64,000 bases of DNA from Streptomyces fuscichromogenes (GCF_014645815.1 NZ_BMML01000004.1:186001-250000); one strand, 5' to 3'; shown: positions 16,765 to 24,929, numbered from the stretch's first letter. Numbers and translations: made by a program. The notes: generated by a model from the letters alone, not told the origin.

Positions 16765-17580
16765 GTGACCGACGCCCTGCACACCGACCTCCTGAAGCTC
16801 GCCCGGGAGGCGGCCGCCCGCGCGGGCGAGCTGCTGAGGGACGGCCGTCCGGCCGACCTCGCCGTGGCCCGGACCAAGTCCAGCCCGATCGACGTGGTGA
16901 CCGAGATGGACATCGCGGCGGAGAAACTGATCACCGACCTGATCGCCGGTCACCGCCCCGACGACGGCTTCCTCGGCGAGGAGGGCGCGTCGACGCCGGG
17001 CACGAGCGGCATCCGCTGGGTGATCGACCCGCTCGACGGCACGGTCAACTACCTCTACGGGCTGCCGACCTGGGCGGTCTCCATCGCGGCCGAGCAGGAC
17101 GGGGAGACCGTCGTCGGCGTCGTGGCGGCCCCGATGCGCGGCGAGACGTACCACGCGGTACGCGGCGGCGGGGCCTGGGCGACCGGGGCGTGGGAGGGCG
17201 GCCGGGAGCTGCGCTGCCGTCCGGCGCCGCCGCTGGACCAGGCGCTGGTGTCGACCGGGTTCAACTACGTCTCCGGCGTCCGCGCCCACCAGGCCGAGGT
17301 CGCCGCCCGGCTGATCCCGCTGCTCCGGGACATCCGGCGCAGCGGATCGGCGGCCGTCGACCTGTGCGACGTGGCCTGCGGCCGGCTGGACGGGTACTAC
17401 GAGCGCGGGCTGAACGCGTGGGACTGGGGAGCGGGGGACCTGATCGCCCGCGAGGCCGGCGCCCGCACCGGTGGCCGCCCCGGAGAGCCCCTCTCCCGCG
17501 ACCTGACGATCGCCGGCACCCCCGGCGTCTTCGAGCCCCTCCAGCGCCTCCTGGAGGACTTCGGGGCCTGGCACGACTGA
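16765..17580 (+). CDS. inositol monophosphatase family protein
   Basis: A 271-residue Mg2+-dependent phosphatase of the IMPase/FBPase/CysQ superfamily. The metal-binding motifs are GEEG, WVIDPLDGTVNY (the DPLDGT core) and the C-terminal WDWGAGDLIAREAGA. Substrates in the family include inositol-1-phosphate, histidinol phosphate and PAP; nothing here decides between them. The GTG start follows agga-g and leaves an eight-base gap to hemH, so the two form an operon that ends at a 13-bp stem-loop. Confidence 0.9.
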   Translation: MTDALHTDLLKLAREAAARAGELLRDGRPADLAVARTKSSPIDVVTEMDIAAEKLITDLIAGHRPDDGFLGEEGASTPGTSGIRWVIDPLDGTVNYLYGLPTWAVSIAAEQDGETVVGVVAAPMRGETYHAVRGGGAWATGAWEGGRELRCRPAPPLDQALVSTGFNYVSGVRAHQAEVAARLIPLLRDIRRSGSAAVDLCDVACGRLDGYYERGLNAWDWGAGDLIAREAGARTGGRPGEPLSRDLTIAGTPGVFEPLQRLLEDFGAWHD

Positions 17581-17701
17581 GATCCGCCGCGCGCGGGGGC
17601 GACGGGGCCGGTACCCCGCCGCCGGTCTCGCGAAAAAGATCGCGTGCATCCGCGGCCGACAGGAATCGAACGCCGTGACGGGGGAAAGGATCAGGTACGG
17701 G

Positions 17702-17734
17702 CAGGGCCCCGGCGCTGGATTCGCCGGGGCCCTG
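17702..17734. terminator. stem-loop terminator between IMPase gene and convergent small gene
   Basis: A perfect 13-bp stem: left arm cagggccccggcg at 17702-17714, a 7-base loop, and the right arm at 17722-17734, followed by ttct. It lies 120 bases after the IMPase stop and 28 bases from the stop of the opposing 57-residue gene, so it can serve both. Confidence 0.75.
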
Positions 17735-17761
17735 TTCTCGTGGTGCTGTGCTGCGGGACTG

Positions 17762-17935
17762 TCAGACGCTGGTCGCGCCGACTTCCACACCGTGTTCGGC
17801 GGCGAGGCGGCGCAGGTCGTCGAGCTCGGCCTGTTCCACTTCGACGAGGAAGTCGTCACCCTCGTCACGAGCCTTGGTGATGTCGGACTCGGTCGCCTTT
17901 ATGCGCTGTAGAAGCCCCGTCGTGAATGCGTCCAT
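17762..17935 (-). CDS. small conserved protein of 57 residues
   Basis: A short acidic, predicted all-helical protein beginning MDAFTTGLLQRIKATESDI. The start at 17935 has the ribosome-binding site gaggggg nine bases upstream; the frame stays open far upstream but without coding signs. The heptad-like spacing of hydrophobics (LLQRI, DFLVEV, LDDLRRL) suggests a short coiled coil. I recognise it only as a streptomycete hypothetical beside cutRS. Function unknown. Confidence 0.65.
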   Translation of the reverse strand: MDAFTTGLLQRIKATESDITKARDEGDDFLVEVEQAELDDLRRLAAEHGVEVGATSV

Positions 17936-18355
17936 GCTGCGCCCCCTCGTCCTGGGTCGTGGGTCGGTGGCACGGGGGTGTGCCGTTCGAAAGGGGCGAT
18001 CACGTCTCTCGCGGGTGCCCAGCGCTGCCCTGCTGGGCGGCGACGGTGCCTGGACACCCCCATCGTCCACTCTGCTGTAGCGGCGGTGTACGTACCGCAT
18101 GGTGCTGCGGCACATGCAGAGCGTGATCGCGGGGTGTACCTGCCGTCCTCCCCCTGCTCCCCTCCGTGGAAACCTCAACCGCAGGAGAAAATCCCGCATT
18201 CCCGCCCGGCGGCCTCCGATCCCGTTGCCCGGCCCCCTGTCTTACTGCCGACTTATGGCCGAAAAGGGCAGGATGGAGGTCACACACCCCATGGAGCCCC
18301 CTGCCCGTGTGCGCCGCCGTGCGCTACGCGAGTGGACAGAGGAAGGACAAGCGAC
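17936..18355. other. intergenic region between the 57-aa gene and cutR
   Basis: A 420-base gap between divergent genes, expected to hold both promoters. Frames that continue upstream from cutR (for example from 17978) have no domain resemblance, and cutR has a good start of its own. I could not place confident -35/-10 pairs, and no riboswitch-like structure was recognised. Confidence 0.45.
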
Positions 18356-19009
18356 GTGCGCGTACTCGTCGTCGAGGACGAGCAACTGCTCGCCGATGCG
18401 GTGGCCACCGGACTGCGCCGGGAGGCCATGGCCGTCGACGTCGTGTACGACGGTGCGGCCGCCCTGGAGCGCATCGGCGTCAACGACTACGACGTGGTCG
18501 TCCTCGACCGCGACCTCCCCCTGGTGCACGGCGACGACGTCTGCCGCAAGGTCGTCGAGCTCGGCATGCCCACCCGCGTGCTGATGCTCACCGCGTCCGG
18601 TGACGTCAGCGACCGCGTCGAGGGCCTGGAGATCGGCGCCGACGACTACCTCCCCAAGCCCTTCGCCTTCAGTGAGCTCATCGCGCGCGTGCGCGCCCTC
18701 GGCCGCCGCACCAGCGTGCCGTTGCCGCCCGTCCTGGAGCGGGCCGGCATCAAGCTCGACCCGAACCGCCGCGAGGTCTTCCGCGACGGCAAGGAGGTCC
18801 AGCTCGCCCCCAAGGAGTTCGCCGTCCTGGAGGTGCTGATGCGCAGCGAGGGAGCGGTGGTCAGCGCCGAGCAGCTCCTGGAGAAGGCGTGGGACGAGAA
18901 CACCGACCCCTTCACCAACGTCGTGCGCGTGACCGTGATGACCCTGCGCCGCAAGCTGGGCGAGCCCCCGGTGATCGTCACCGTCCCCGGTTCGGGTTAC
19001 CGGATCTGA
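18356..19009 (+). CDS. cutR: response regulator CutR (OmpR/PhoB type)
   Basis: A 217-residue DNA-binding response regulator, the partner of CutS. The receiver domain (1-115) has the acidic pair ED at 7-8, the phosphorylation site Asp51 in VVVLDRDLPL, the switch Thr in MLTASG, and Lys in YLPKPF. A winged-helix effector domain follows (about 125-217, ending TVPGSGYRI). In S. lividans and S. coelicolor, CutRS negatively influences actinorhodin production. The GTG start is preceded by gaggaaggac. The kinase gene begins five bases after its stop. Confidence 0.92.
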   Translation: MRVLVVEDEQLLADAVATGLRREAMAVDVVYDGAAALERIGVNDYDVVVLDRDLPLVHGDDVCRKVVELGMPTRVLMLTASGDVSDRVEGLEIGADDYLPKPFAFSELIARVRALGRRTSVPLPPVLERAGIKLDPNRREVFRDGKEVQLAPKEFAVLEVLMRSEGAVVSAEQLLEKAWDENTDPFTNVVRVTVMTLRRKLGEPPVIVTVPGSGYRI

Positions 19010-19014
19010 CGACC

Positions 19015-20277
19015 GTGGCGACCACTCCCGCACCCCCGCAGGCACCTCCCAAGCCCACCTGGGACCCGAGGAGGCAGCAGCAGCCGGTCTTCCCGTGGCT
19101 GCGCCCGACCATCCGCATACGCCTCACCCTGCTGTACGGCGGCATGTTCCTGATCGCGGGCATCCTGCTGCTGTCGATCATCTACCTGCTCGCGGCCCAG
19201 GCGATCAGCACCGGCAACCAGCCGCTGTTCAAGATCGTCAAGTTCGACAATCTCCAGGTCTCCAGCGACAACTGCCCCGCGATCAACATGGCCGGCACGG
19301 CCAACACCGTGCCGCTCCAGGAGTTCAACAACGCGATCGCCCAGTGTGTGGACCACCAGCGCCAGGCGGCCCTGGACAACCTGCTCAGCCGCTCGCTGCT
19401 GGCCCTGCTGGGCCTGGCCGTGATCGCCTTCGCGTTCGGTTACGCGATGGCCGGCCGGGTGCTGTCCCCGCTCGGCAGGATCACCCGCACCGCCCGCGCG
19501 GTGGCCGGCTCGGACCTGTCCCGCCGGATCGAGCTGGACGGCCCGGACGACGAGCTCAAGGAGCTCGCCGACACCTTCGACGACATGCTGGAGCGGCTCC
19601 AGCGGGCCTTCACCGCCCAGCAGCGCTTCGTCGGCAACGCCTCGCACGAGCTGCGCACCCCCCTGGCGATCAACCGCACGCTCCTGGAGGTGCACCTCTC
19701 GGACCCGGGCGCGCCGGTGGAGCTGCAACAGCTCGGCAAGACCCTGCTGGCCACCAACGAGCGCAGCGAGCAGCTCGTGGAGGGCCTGCTGCTGCTCGCC
19801 CGCAGCGACAACCAGATCGTCGAGCGCAAGCCGGTCGACCTGGCCGAGGTGGCCTCCCAGGCCGTCGACCAGGTGCACGCCGAGGCGGAGGCCAAGGGCG
19901 TGACGATCCGGGGCGTACGCAAGCCCGCGGTGGTCCAGGGCAACGGTGTGCTCCTGGAGCGGATCGCCCTGAACCTGGTGCAGAACGCGGTGCGCTACAA
20001 CGTGCCCGAGGAGGGCTGGGTCGAGGTCAACACGGAGATCCAGCACGGCCAGGCGGTGCTGTACGTCGCGAACACCGGGCCGGTGGTCCCGGCGTACGAG
20101 ATCGACAACCTTTTCGAGCCCTTCAGGCGCCTGCGTACCGAGCGCACGGGCAGCGACAAGGGTGTGGGCCTCGGCCTGTCCATCGTGCGGTCGGTGGCCC
20201 GGGCGCACGGCGGGCACATCGCGGCACAGCCCAGGGAGGGCGGTGGGCTCGTGATGAGGGTCACGCTGCCGGTCTGA
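19015..20277 (+). CDS. cutS: sensor histidine kinase CutS
   Basis: A 420-residue membrane kinase. It has a Pro-rich cytoplasmic N-terminus, TM1 (about 40-62), an extracytoplasmic sensor of about 65 residues, TM2 (about 123-148), HAMP (LSPLGRITRTARAV), the phosphorylated His211 in NASHELRTPLA, and an ATPase domain (LVQNAVRYN, GVGLGLSIV). The sensor loop holds two Cys (SSDNCPAIN and AIAQCVDH) about 40 residues apart, which could form a disulfide; a redox or secretion-stress input is therefore possible (inference). The GTG start lies five bases after cutR. Confidence 0.92.
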   Translation: MATTPAPPQAPPKPTWDPRRQQQPVFPWLRPTIRIRLTLLYGGMFLIAGILLLSIIYLLAAQAISTGNQPLFKIVKFDNLQVSSDNCPAINMAGTANTVPLQEFNNAIAQCVDHQRQAALDNLLSRSLLALLGLAVIAFAFGYAMAGRVLSPLGRITRTARAVAGSDLSRRIELDGPDDELKELADTFDDMLERLQRAFTAQQRFVGNASHELRTPLAINRTLLEVHLSDPGAPVELQQLGKTLLATNERSEQLVEGLLLLARSDNQIVERKPVDLAEVASQAVDQVHAEAEAKGVTIRGVRKPAVVQGNGVLLERIALNLVQNAVRYNVPEEGWVEVNTEIQHGQAVLYVANTGPVVPAYEIDNLFEPFRRLRTERTGSDKGVGLGLSIVRSVARAHGGHIAAQPREGGGLVMRVTLPV

Positions 20278-20357
20278 CGCTGTTACAAGATCGCGACACT
20301 CGCGGGGGATGTTCGCTTTGCGCTGAATTTTCCGGCGGCGCGGCACATTCCCCCGTG

Positions 20358-20371
20358 TGTGATCGATCACA
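20358..20371. promoter_or_regulatory. 14-bp perfect palindrome
   Basis: The sequence TGTGATCGATCACA is self-complementary. Its half-site TGTGA resembles the CRP half-site, but the two halves are 4 rather than 6 bases apart, so a Crp site is doubtful. It lies 80 bases after cutS and 124 bases before the predicted -35 of the DUF4193 gene. Confidence 0.35.
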
Positions 20372-20481
20372 AGGGCGGATTTCCGGCCATCTACTCTCTG
20401 TGATCATGGCTAGGGGAATAAAGCCGGGAAAATCCCTGTTTTCAGGGGTCTTGATCACGGGAAGTACAGGGTGAGGCGCCT

Positions 20482-20511
20482 TTGAAGTGCCTCGACAAGA
20501 CCGTGTACGGT
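20482..20511 (+). promoter_or_regulatory. predicted housekeeping promoter of the DUF4193 gene
   Basis: TTGAAG (20482-20487) and TACGGT (20506-20511) are separated by 18 bases, fitting the TTGACn / TAnnnT pattern of streptomycete HrdB promoters. Prediction by eye only. Confidence 0.35.
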
Positions 20512-20678
20512 CCCCATCGCCATTCAACCCGATCGCTCTTGAGGGGTCCGGTTGGGTGTCGATTGAGTAACAGACCTTGATGTGAGGCAAAATCTCCGCC
20601 TCGGGTCGGGCACAAGTCCGGCCTCTCACGCGTTACGTGCGCTGGAGACACCGCAGACACCCAGAGGGGGAGAGCGAC

Positions 20679-20975
20679 ATGGCAACCGATTACGACACTC
20701 CACGCAAGACCGACGACGACGTCGACTCGGACAGCCTTGAAGAGCTGAAGGCCAGGCGGAACGACAAGTCAACGTCCTCGGTGGACGTAGACGAGTTCGA
20801 GGCCGCCGAAGGCCTGGAGCTGCCCGGCGCGGACCTCTCGAACGAGGAGTTGGCCGTCCGGGTGCTGCCCAAGCAGCAGGACGAGTTCACCTGCATGAGC
20901 TGCTTCCTGGTGCATCACCGCAGCCAGCTGGCCCGGGAGAAGAACGGTCAGCCGATCTGCCGCGACTGCGACTGA
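20679..20975 (+). CDS. DUF4193 family zinc-ribbon-like protein
   Basis: A 98-residue protein with a very acidic, Asp/Glu-rich N-terminal half and a C-terminal CxxC...CxxC pair (FTCMSCFLVHHRSQ and PICRDCD) that should bind one zinc ion. It is recognisable as the actinobacterial DUF4193 family, whose function I do not know; the acidic tail plus zinc ribbon suggests a protein-protein role in transcription or translation (speculative). The ATG follows gagggggagag. A conserved hypothetical gene starts 13 bases downstream. Confidence 0.85.
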   Translation: MATDYDTPRKTDDDVDSDSLEELKARRNDKSTSSVDVDEFEAAEGLELPGADLSNEELAVRVLPKQQDEFTCMSCFLVHHRSQLAREKNGQPICRDCD

Positions 20976-20988
20976 GGACGGGTCGGGC

Positions 20989-21912
20989 ATGACTGGCTCG
21001 ACCCCACCTCGGAAGCGCCGCTTCCCCTTGCCGGGAGCGGACTCGGGGCCGTCCGACGGCCCACGTGCGCGTGATGACGACGAGCGGGGCTCATCCGATC
21101 CGGGAGCCTCGCTCGAACCGGCGGCCGGCCGGGGTGACCTCCCGGCGTCGCCGGTGGACCAGGCCGCGCCCGTCGCCAGGCGACGGGTTGCGGCCATCCG
21201 TGACAGGGCCGTGGACATGGCCCGGGAAGGCGCCCGTAAGGGCGGCAGCCGGGCGAAAGCGGGGCTGGCGTACCTGGCGGACCGGATCATCGAGATCGCC
21301 CCGCGTGTCCCCGTACGTGACCTCGCGACCCTGCGCCGGCAGTTCCCGGGGCTCGGGCCCGAGCAGCTCGCCGACAAACTGGTGGCGGGCGCGGCGGCCG
21401 CGACCTCGGCGGTCGGGGCCGGTGTCGGGGCTGCCGCGATGCTGCCGGTGCCGCCGGCGATGCCGACCGAGCTGGCCGCGGAGATCACCGGGGTCGCGGC
21501 GATCGAGCTGAAGCTGATCGCCGAGCTCCACGAGGTGTACGGCGCGCGGCCGCCGGGGAACGTGAAGGCCCGCAGCACCGCGTATCTGTCCTCCTGGTCG
21601 GGGGAGCGCGGGATCGACGTGATGAAGCCGTCGACGATCAACACGGCCCTCGGGGGCCACATGAAGCGCGAGCTGCGCCAGCAGATCATGAAGCGGGTGG
21701 TGCGGGACCTGCCCAACCTGATGCCGTTCATGGTGGGCGCCGCGGTGGGAGCCGTCATGAACCGCCGGGACACCAGAAAACTCGCGGCGCGGATCCGGTC
21801 GGACCTGAGAAGGATCCAGGTGCCGTGGGAGGCGCTGCCGGAGCTGCCGCCGCTGGAGAAGCCGGCGGAGCCGCTGCCGATCGCGGAGCTCCCGGAGGAC
21901 TTCGGGGGCTGA
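20989..21912 (+). CDS. conserved hypothetical protein, EcsC-like
   Basis: A 307-residue protein. Residues 1-65 are disordered and rich in Pro, Asp and Arg. The middle (about 80-170) is helical and ends in a small-residue, weakly hydrophobic patch (AAAATSAVGAGVGAAAML). The segment IELKLIAELHEVYG and the C-terminal MPFMVGAAVGAVMNRRDTR resemble EcsC-type proteins, a poorly characterised family, but the match is weak. It is probably cotranscribed with the DUF4193 gene 13 bases upstream and is convergent with the DUF3093 gene. Confidence 0.65.
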   Translation: MTGSTPPRKRRFPLPGADSGPSDGPRARDDDERGSSDPGASLEPAAGRGDLPASPVDQAAPVARRRVAAIRDRAVDMAREGARKGGSRAKAGLAYLADRIIEIAPRVPVRDLATLRRQFPGLGPEQLADKLVAGAAAATSAVGAGVGAAAMLPVPPAMPTELAAEITGVAAIELKLIAELHEVYGARPPGNVKARSTAYLSSWSGERGIDVMKPSTINTALGGHMKRELRQQIMKRVVRDLPNLMPFMVGAAVGAVMNRRDTRKLAARIRSDLRRIQVPWEALPELPPLEKPAEPLPIAELPEDFGG

Positions 21913-22352
21913 CCCCGGCGCCGCCACCGCGCGTGGGTTCGGCACCGCCGGACCGTGCCGTGGTCGCGGAGCGCCGTCGCGGCGGGAAAGAGATCAGCGG
22001 CGGGAGCGGACGGAGCCGCGGAGAACCAGGGCCGACGGAGGAACCGTCCCCTCCGGCGGCGCAAGCCGGCCGCGGCGGCGGACCCACGGCACGAGTCGGC
22101 CGACGGCTCGGCAGGCCCCGGAGGGGCCCGTAGGCGGCTGCCGGGGGCGCCGAGCGGGTCCGGCGAGGTGCACGGCGGTTCGGCAGCGCCCCGAAGAGGC
22201 GGGGCCGGTATTCACACGCGGCTCCGCCGCGCGGGCGCGACCGGCCGCTGGGGATGATCCGGTCGCGGATCACGCCGAGGGCTCCGCCGCGCGGGCGTGA
22301 CCGGTCATGACGGCGCCGCGGACCGCAGATCGCGGCGCCTCCAGCCGGGCGC
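21913..22352. other. intergenic region between convergent genes, with a direct repeat
   Basis: A 440-base, extremely GC-rich stretch between the ends of two convergent genes. Frames here are of low complexity (Gly/Arg/Pro) and have no recognisable domain. The only structure I see is a 25-bp direct repeat at 22220-22244 and 22280-22304. Confidence 0.5.
22220..22304. repeat. 25-bp direct repeat pair, 60 bases apart
   Basis: Copies at 22220-22244 and 22280-22304 share ggctccgccgcgcgggcg followed by a C/T difference and gaccgg, so one mismatch in 25. The GCTCCGCCGCGCGGGCG part is an abundant low-complexity type in streptomycete intergenic DNA, so it may be no more than local duplication. Confidence 0.6.
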
Positions 22353-22817
22353 TTACCCCTTCGGGCTCTTCGCCGCCTCGATGGCCGCCGCCAGGGCCTC
22401 CGGCTCCCGCGTCGACAGGTACAGGTACGGCGTCGGGTCCTCCGGGTCGGTGACCTCCACGCGCAGCGCCCCCGGGATGTAGGAGCGCAGCAGGAGGAAG
22501 GCGCGGACGTCGGCCTTGTACGTGCGCCAGGCGCGCGCCTCCTCCGCGTCCAGGATCTCCGACGAGCCCAGGGCCGACACCGGGATCTTCGCCTCGCCCG
22601 CGATCAGCGAGTCACCGACGACCCGGATCCGCGGGGAGCCGTACGAGCTGGCCACCACCGCCGCCGCCGCGGTGCCGCCGGCCAGGCCGCCCAGCATCGG
22701 CAGGGTGCCGAACGGCAGCAGGATCAGGGCGAACGAGACACCGACCAGGAAGCTGATGAACCACCACGACCGGGGGGCGGTGAGGCGTTCTTCGTACGGG
22801 GTGGCGGAGAGCTGCAT
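22353..22817 (-). CDS. DUF3093 family membrane protein
   Basis: A 154-residue protein with two adjacent transmembrane helices near the N-terminus (about 18-38 and 41-60; WWFISFLVGVSFALILLPFG and the following Gly/Ala-rich segment). A soluble C-terminal domain of about 90 residues contains the family stretch VRAFLLLRSYIPGALRVEV and a terminal YLYLSTREPEALAAAI. DUF3093 is an actinobacterial family of unknown role. The ATG lies 58 bases from a divergent thioesterase gene. Confidence 0.85.
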   Translation of the reverse strand: MQLSATPYEERLTAPRSWWFISFLVGVSFALILLPFGTLPMLGGLAGGTAAAAVVASSYGSPRIRVVGDSLIAGEAKIPVSALGSSEILDAEEARAWRTYKADVRAFLLLRSYIPGALRVEVTDPEDPTPYLYLSTREPEALAAAIEAAKSPKG

Positions 22818-22875
22818 GGAGCCAAGCTTGGCATGGTGTCCGGATTCACTGGACGCGCGGGTAAGGTCTGCGGCT

Positions 22876-23460
22876 GTGAGTGGTAGTTCCGCAGCTCTTC
22901 AGCCTCCCGCCAGTGCCCGGAAACCGGAGCGGCACCCCGACGCGCCCGCGCCCGGTGAGCTCCTCGGTGCACACTACGAACACTGTTTCGGCTGTGGCCA
23001 CGAGCAGCCCCACGGGCTGCATCTGGAGGCACGGGCCGGCGAGGGCGTCTCCCTCACCGCCGAGTTCACCGTGCGCCCCGCCCACCAGGGTGCCCCCGGC
23101 CTCGCGCACGGCGGGGTGCTCGCCACCGCCCTCGACGAGACCCTGGGCTCGCTCAACTGGCTGCTGCGGAAGATCGCCGTGACGGGCCGGCTGGAGACCG
23201 ACTTCGTACGGCCCGTGCCCGTCGGCACCACGCTCCACCTGGCGGCCGAGGTGGTAGCCGTGGCCGGCCGGAAGATCTACTCGACCGCCACCGGACGCAT
23301 GGACGGCCCCACGGGGCCCGTCGCCGTCCGTGCCGAGGCCCTCTTCGTCGAGGTCCCGGTCGAGCACTTCGTCGACAACGGCCGCGAGGAAGAGATCCAG
23401 GCCGCCATGAAGGACCCGGACCAGGCCCGGCGCACCCGCGCCTTCGAGGTGAACCCGTGA
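22876..23460 (+). CDS. PaaI-family hotdog thioesterase
   Basis: A 194-residue acyl-CoA thioesterase of the hotdog fold. It has HCFGCGHEQPHGLHL followed by the hallmark GLAHGGVLATALDETLG, where the Asp/Glu of DE and the preceding His form the active site, and a central TDFVRPVPVGTTL strand. The GTG start at 22876 is favoured because it opens the conserved region; the frame is open from 22516 across the divergent DUF3093 gene. Its stop overlaps the dut start in GTGA, so the two are translationally coupled. Confidence 0.85.
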   Translation: MSGSSAALQPPASARKPERHPDAPAPGELLGAHYEHCFGCGHEQPHGLHLEARAGEGVSLTAEFTVRPAHQGAPGLAHGGVLATALDETLGSLNWLLRKIAVTGRLETDFVRPVPVGTTLHLAAEVVAVAGRKIYSTATGRMDGPTGPVAVRAEALFVEVPVEHFVDNGREEEIQAAMKDPDQARRTRAFEVNP

Positions 23461-24038
23461 ACTCCGTACACCCCGAGACCCCGGCCGGCCCGGTGCGCCC
23501 GCTCGGCGTCCTCGTCCGCCGAGTGGACCCCGACGTACCGCTTCCGGCGTACGAGCACCCCGGTGACGCGGGAGCCGATCTGCGCACCACCGAGGCGTGC
23601 GAGCTGGAGCCCGGAGAACGGGCCGTACTGCCCACGGGAGTGTCGATCGCCCTCCCTGAGGGGTACGCGGCTTTCGTGCACCCCCGTTCGGGGCTCGCCG
23701 CCCGGTGCGGTGTGGCCCTCGTGAATGCCCCAGGGACGATTGATGCCGGGTACCGTGGGGAGATCAAGGTGATCGTGGTGAATCTCGACCCGCGCGAGGC
23801 CGTGCGGTTCGAGCGCTTCGACCGGATCGCCCAACTGGTCGTCCAGCAGGTCGAGAGGGTCCGCTTCCAGGAGGTGGCGGAACTTCCCGACTCGGCGCGG
23901 GCCGAGGGGGGCTTCGGGTCCACCGGCGGTCATGCCGCGGTGGGCGACGTGAGCGGCACAAGCGGTCAGGCCGCCGAGGGCGGTCGGACGGGTGGGAATC
24001 GATACGCTTCGGTCGTATCCGACCGGGAAGGACAGTGA
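23457..24038 (+). CDS. dut: dUTP diphosphatase
   Basis: Hydrolyses dUTP to dUMP and pyrophosphate, keeping uracil out of DNA and feeding dTMP synthesis. All five trimeric-dUTPase motifs are present: DAGADL, PRSGLA, GTIDAGYRGEI (catalytic Asp), RIAQLVV and GGFGSTG. At 193 residues it has a tail of about 30 disordered residues beyond motif 5 (GHAAVGDVSGTS onward), longer than usual. The GTG start overlaps the thioesterase stop by four bases. Confidence 0.95.
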   Translation: MNSVHPETPAGPVRPLGVLVRRVDPDVPLPAYEHPGDAGADLRTTEACELEPGERAVLPTGVSIALPEGYAAFVHPRSGLAARCGVALVNAPGTIDAGYRGEIKVIVVNLDPREAVRFERFDRIAQLVVQQVERVRFQEVAELPDSARAEGGFGSTGGHAAVGDVSGTSGQAAEGGRTGGNRYASVVSDREGQ

Positions 24039-24039
24039 C

Positions 24040-24801
24040 GTGTTCGGACGTCGCAAGAAGAAGGGTGCCGCCGAGGACGCGGCCGGCGAGGCCGAGCAGG
24101 TCGTCGACAGCGTCGACACCGAGGCGGACGAGGAAGAGGGCGAGCGCGAGCGCGTTCGTCTGGAGCCGGAGCCCCGGCCCGACGGGCCGTGGGACGACAC
24201 CGAGGTGCGCGAGGCCGGCGAGGGCCGGGTGGACCTGGGCGGTCTGTTCGTGCCCGGCGTGGACGGCATGGAGCTCCGGGTCGAGGTCGCGGGCGACGCG
24301 ATCGTCGCGGCGACCGTGGTGCTGCGCGACAGCGCCATCCAGTTGCAGGCCTTCGCCGCGCCCAAGCGCGAGGGCATCTGGGGCGAGGTCCGCGAGGAGA
24401 TCGCGACCGGCATCACCCAGCAGGGCGGCATCGTCGACGAGGTCGAGGGTCCGCTGGGCTGGGAGCTGCGCGCCCAGGTGCCGGTGCAGCTGCCGGACGG
24501 CACCGGCGGCTTCCAGGTCGTGCGGTTCGTCGGGGTGGACGGCCCGCGCTGGTTCCTGCGCGGTGTGATCTCCGGGCAGGGCGCGGTGCAGCCGCAGGCG
24601 GCCGGGCTGCTGGAGCAGATCTTCCGGGACACCGTGGTGGTCCGTGGCGAGGGCCCGATGGCGCCCCGCGACCCGATCGTCCTGAAGCTGCCCAACGACG
24701 CCCAGATGGTCCCCGAGGGTGTCCAGCAGGAGGAGTCCTCGCGCTTCTCCGGTGGCATGGGCCAGCTCCAGCGCGGACCGGAGATCACCGAGGTCCGGTA
24801 G
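24040..24801 (+). CDS. DUF3710 family protein
   Basis: A 253-residue protein that starts one base after the dut stop and so is in the thioesterase-dut operon. It has a basic VFGRRKKKG start, a highly acidic region (about 25-65) and then the conserved DUF3710 domain (about 70-240) with EGIWGEVREEIATGI and PRWFLRGVISG. DUF3710 is actinobacterial and of unknown function; the constant link to dut suggests a nucleotide or DNA-related role, which is only inference. The GTG is preceded by ggaaggac. A strong terminator follows. Confidence 0.85.
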   Translation: MFGRRKKKGAAEDAAGEAEQVVDSVDTEADEEEGERERVRLEPEPRPDGPWDDTEVREAGEGRVDLGGLFVPGVDGMELRVEVAGDAIVAATVVLRDSAIQLQAFAAPKREGIWGEVREEIATGITQQGGIVDEVEGPLGWELRAQVPVQLPDGTGGFQVVRFVGVDGPRWFLRGVISGQGAVQPQAAGLLEQIFRDTVVVRGEGPMAPRDPIVLKLPNDAQMVPEGVQQEESSRFSGGMGQLQRGPEITEVR

Positions 24802-24820
24802 CAGGACAGGCAGGCGACGA

Positions 24821-24849
24821 GGGCCGTACCCCGCACCGGGGTGCGGCCC
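24821..24849 (+). terminator. intrinsic terminator of the dut operon
   Basis: GGGCCGTACCCC (24821-24832), a five-base loop, and GGGGTGCGGCCC (24838-24849) pair over 12 positions with one T-G wobble, followed by TTT. It lies 19 bases after the DUF3710 stop. Confidence 0.85.
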
Positions 24850-24870
24850 TTTCACATGCGCGGGCCTTGC

Positions 24871-24900
24871 GGTGTGAATGACTCCCGCTTACTTCACACC
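24871..24900. promoter_or_regulatory. inverted-repeat operator in front of the alginate-lyase-family gene
   Basis: GGTGTGAA (24871-24878) and TTCACACC (24893-24900) are perfect inverted 8-mers separated by 14 bases, i.e. centres about two helical turns apart. The right arm abuts the predicted -35 hexamer, as expected of a repressor or activator site. Confidence 0.55.
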
Positions 24901-24929
24901 TTGACGGAAGTCTGGTCCGTACCTACGGT
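24901..24929 (+). promoter_or_regulatory. predicted promoter of the alginate-lyase-family gene
   Basis: TTGACG (24901-24906), a 17-base spacer and TACGGT (24924-24929) make a good HrdB-type promoter. The transcript would start near 24936, giving a leader of about 65 bases before the GTG at 25000. Confidence 0.55.

Larger units (their letters stand above)
20278..20678. other. intergenic region downstream of cutS, with a probable promoter for the DUF4193 gene
   Basis: A 401-base region of lower GC than its surroundings. It contains a 14-bp perfect palindrome (20358-20371), a small hairpin ccctg-tttt-caggg around 20431-20444, and a likely promoter at 20482-20511. No small gene with a good start was seen. 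The leader from the predicted transcription start to the DUF4193 ATG would be about 160 bases. Confidence 0.5.

Noticed and set aside
20358..20371. Palindrome as a Crp binding site
   Set aside because: The half-sites are 4 bases apart instead of 6, so it is listed only as an unexplained palindrome.
22220..22304. 25-bp direct repeats considered as attachment sites of a small element
   Set aside because: Only 35 bases lie between the copies and no integrase or tRNA is near; the motif is common GC-rich intergenic sequence.
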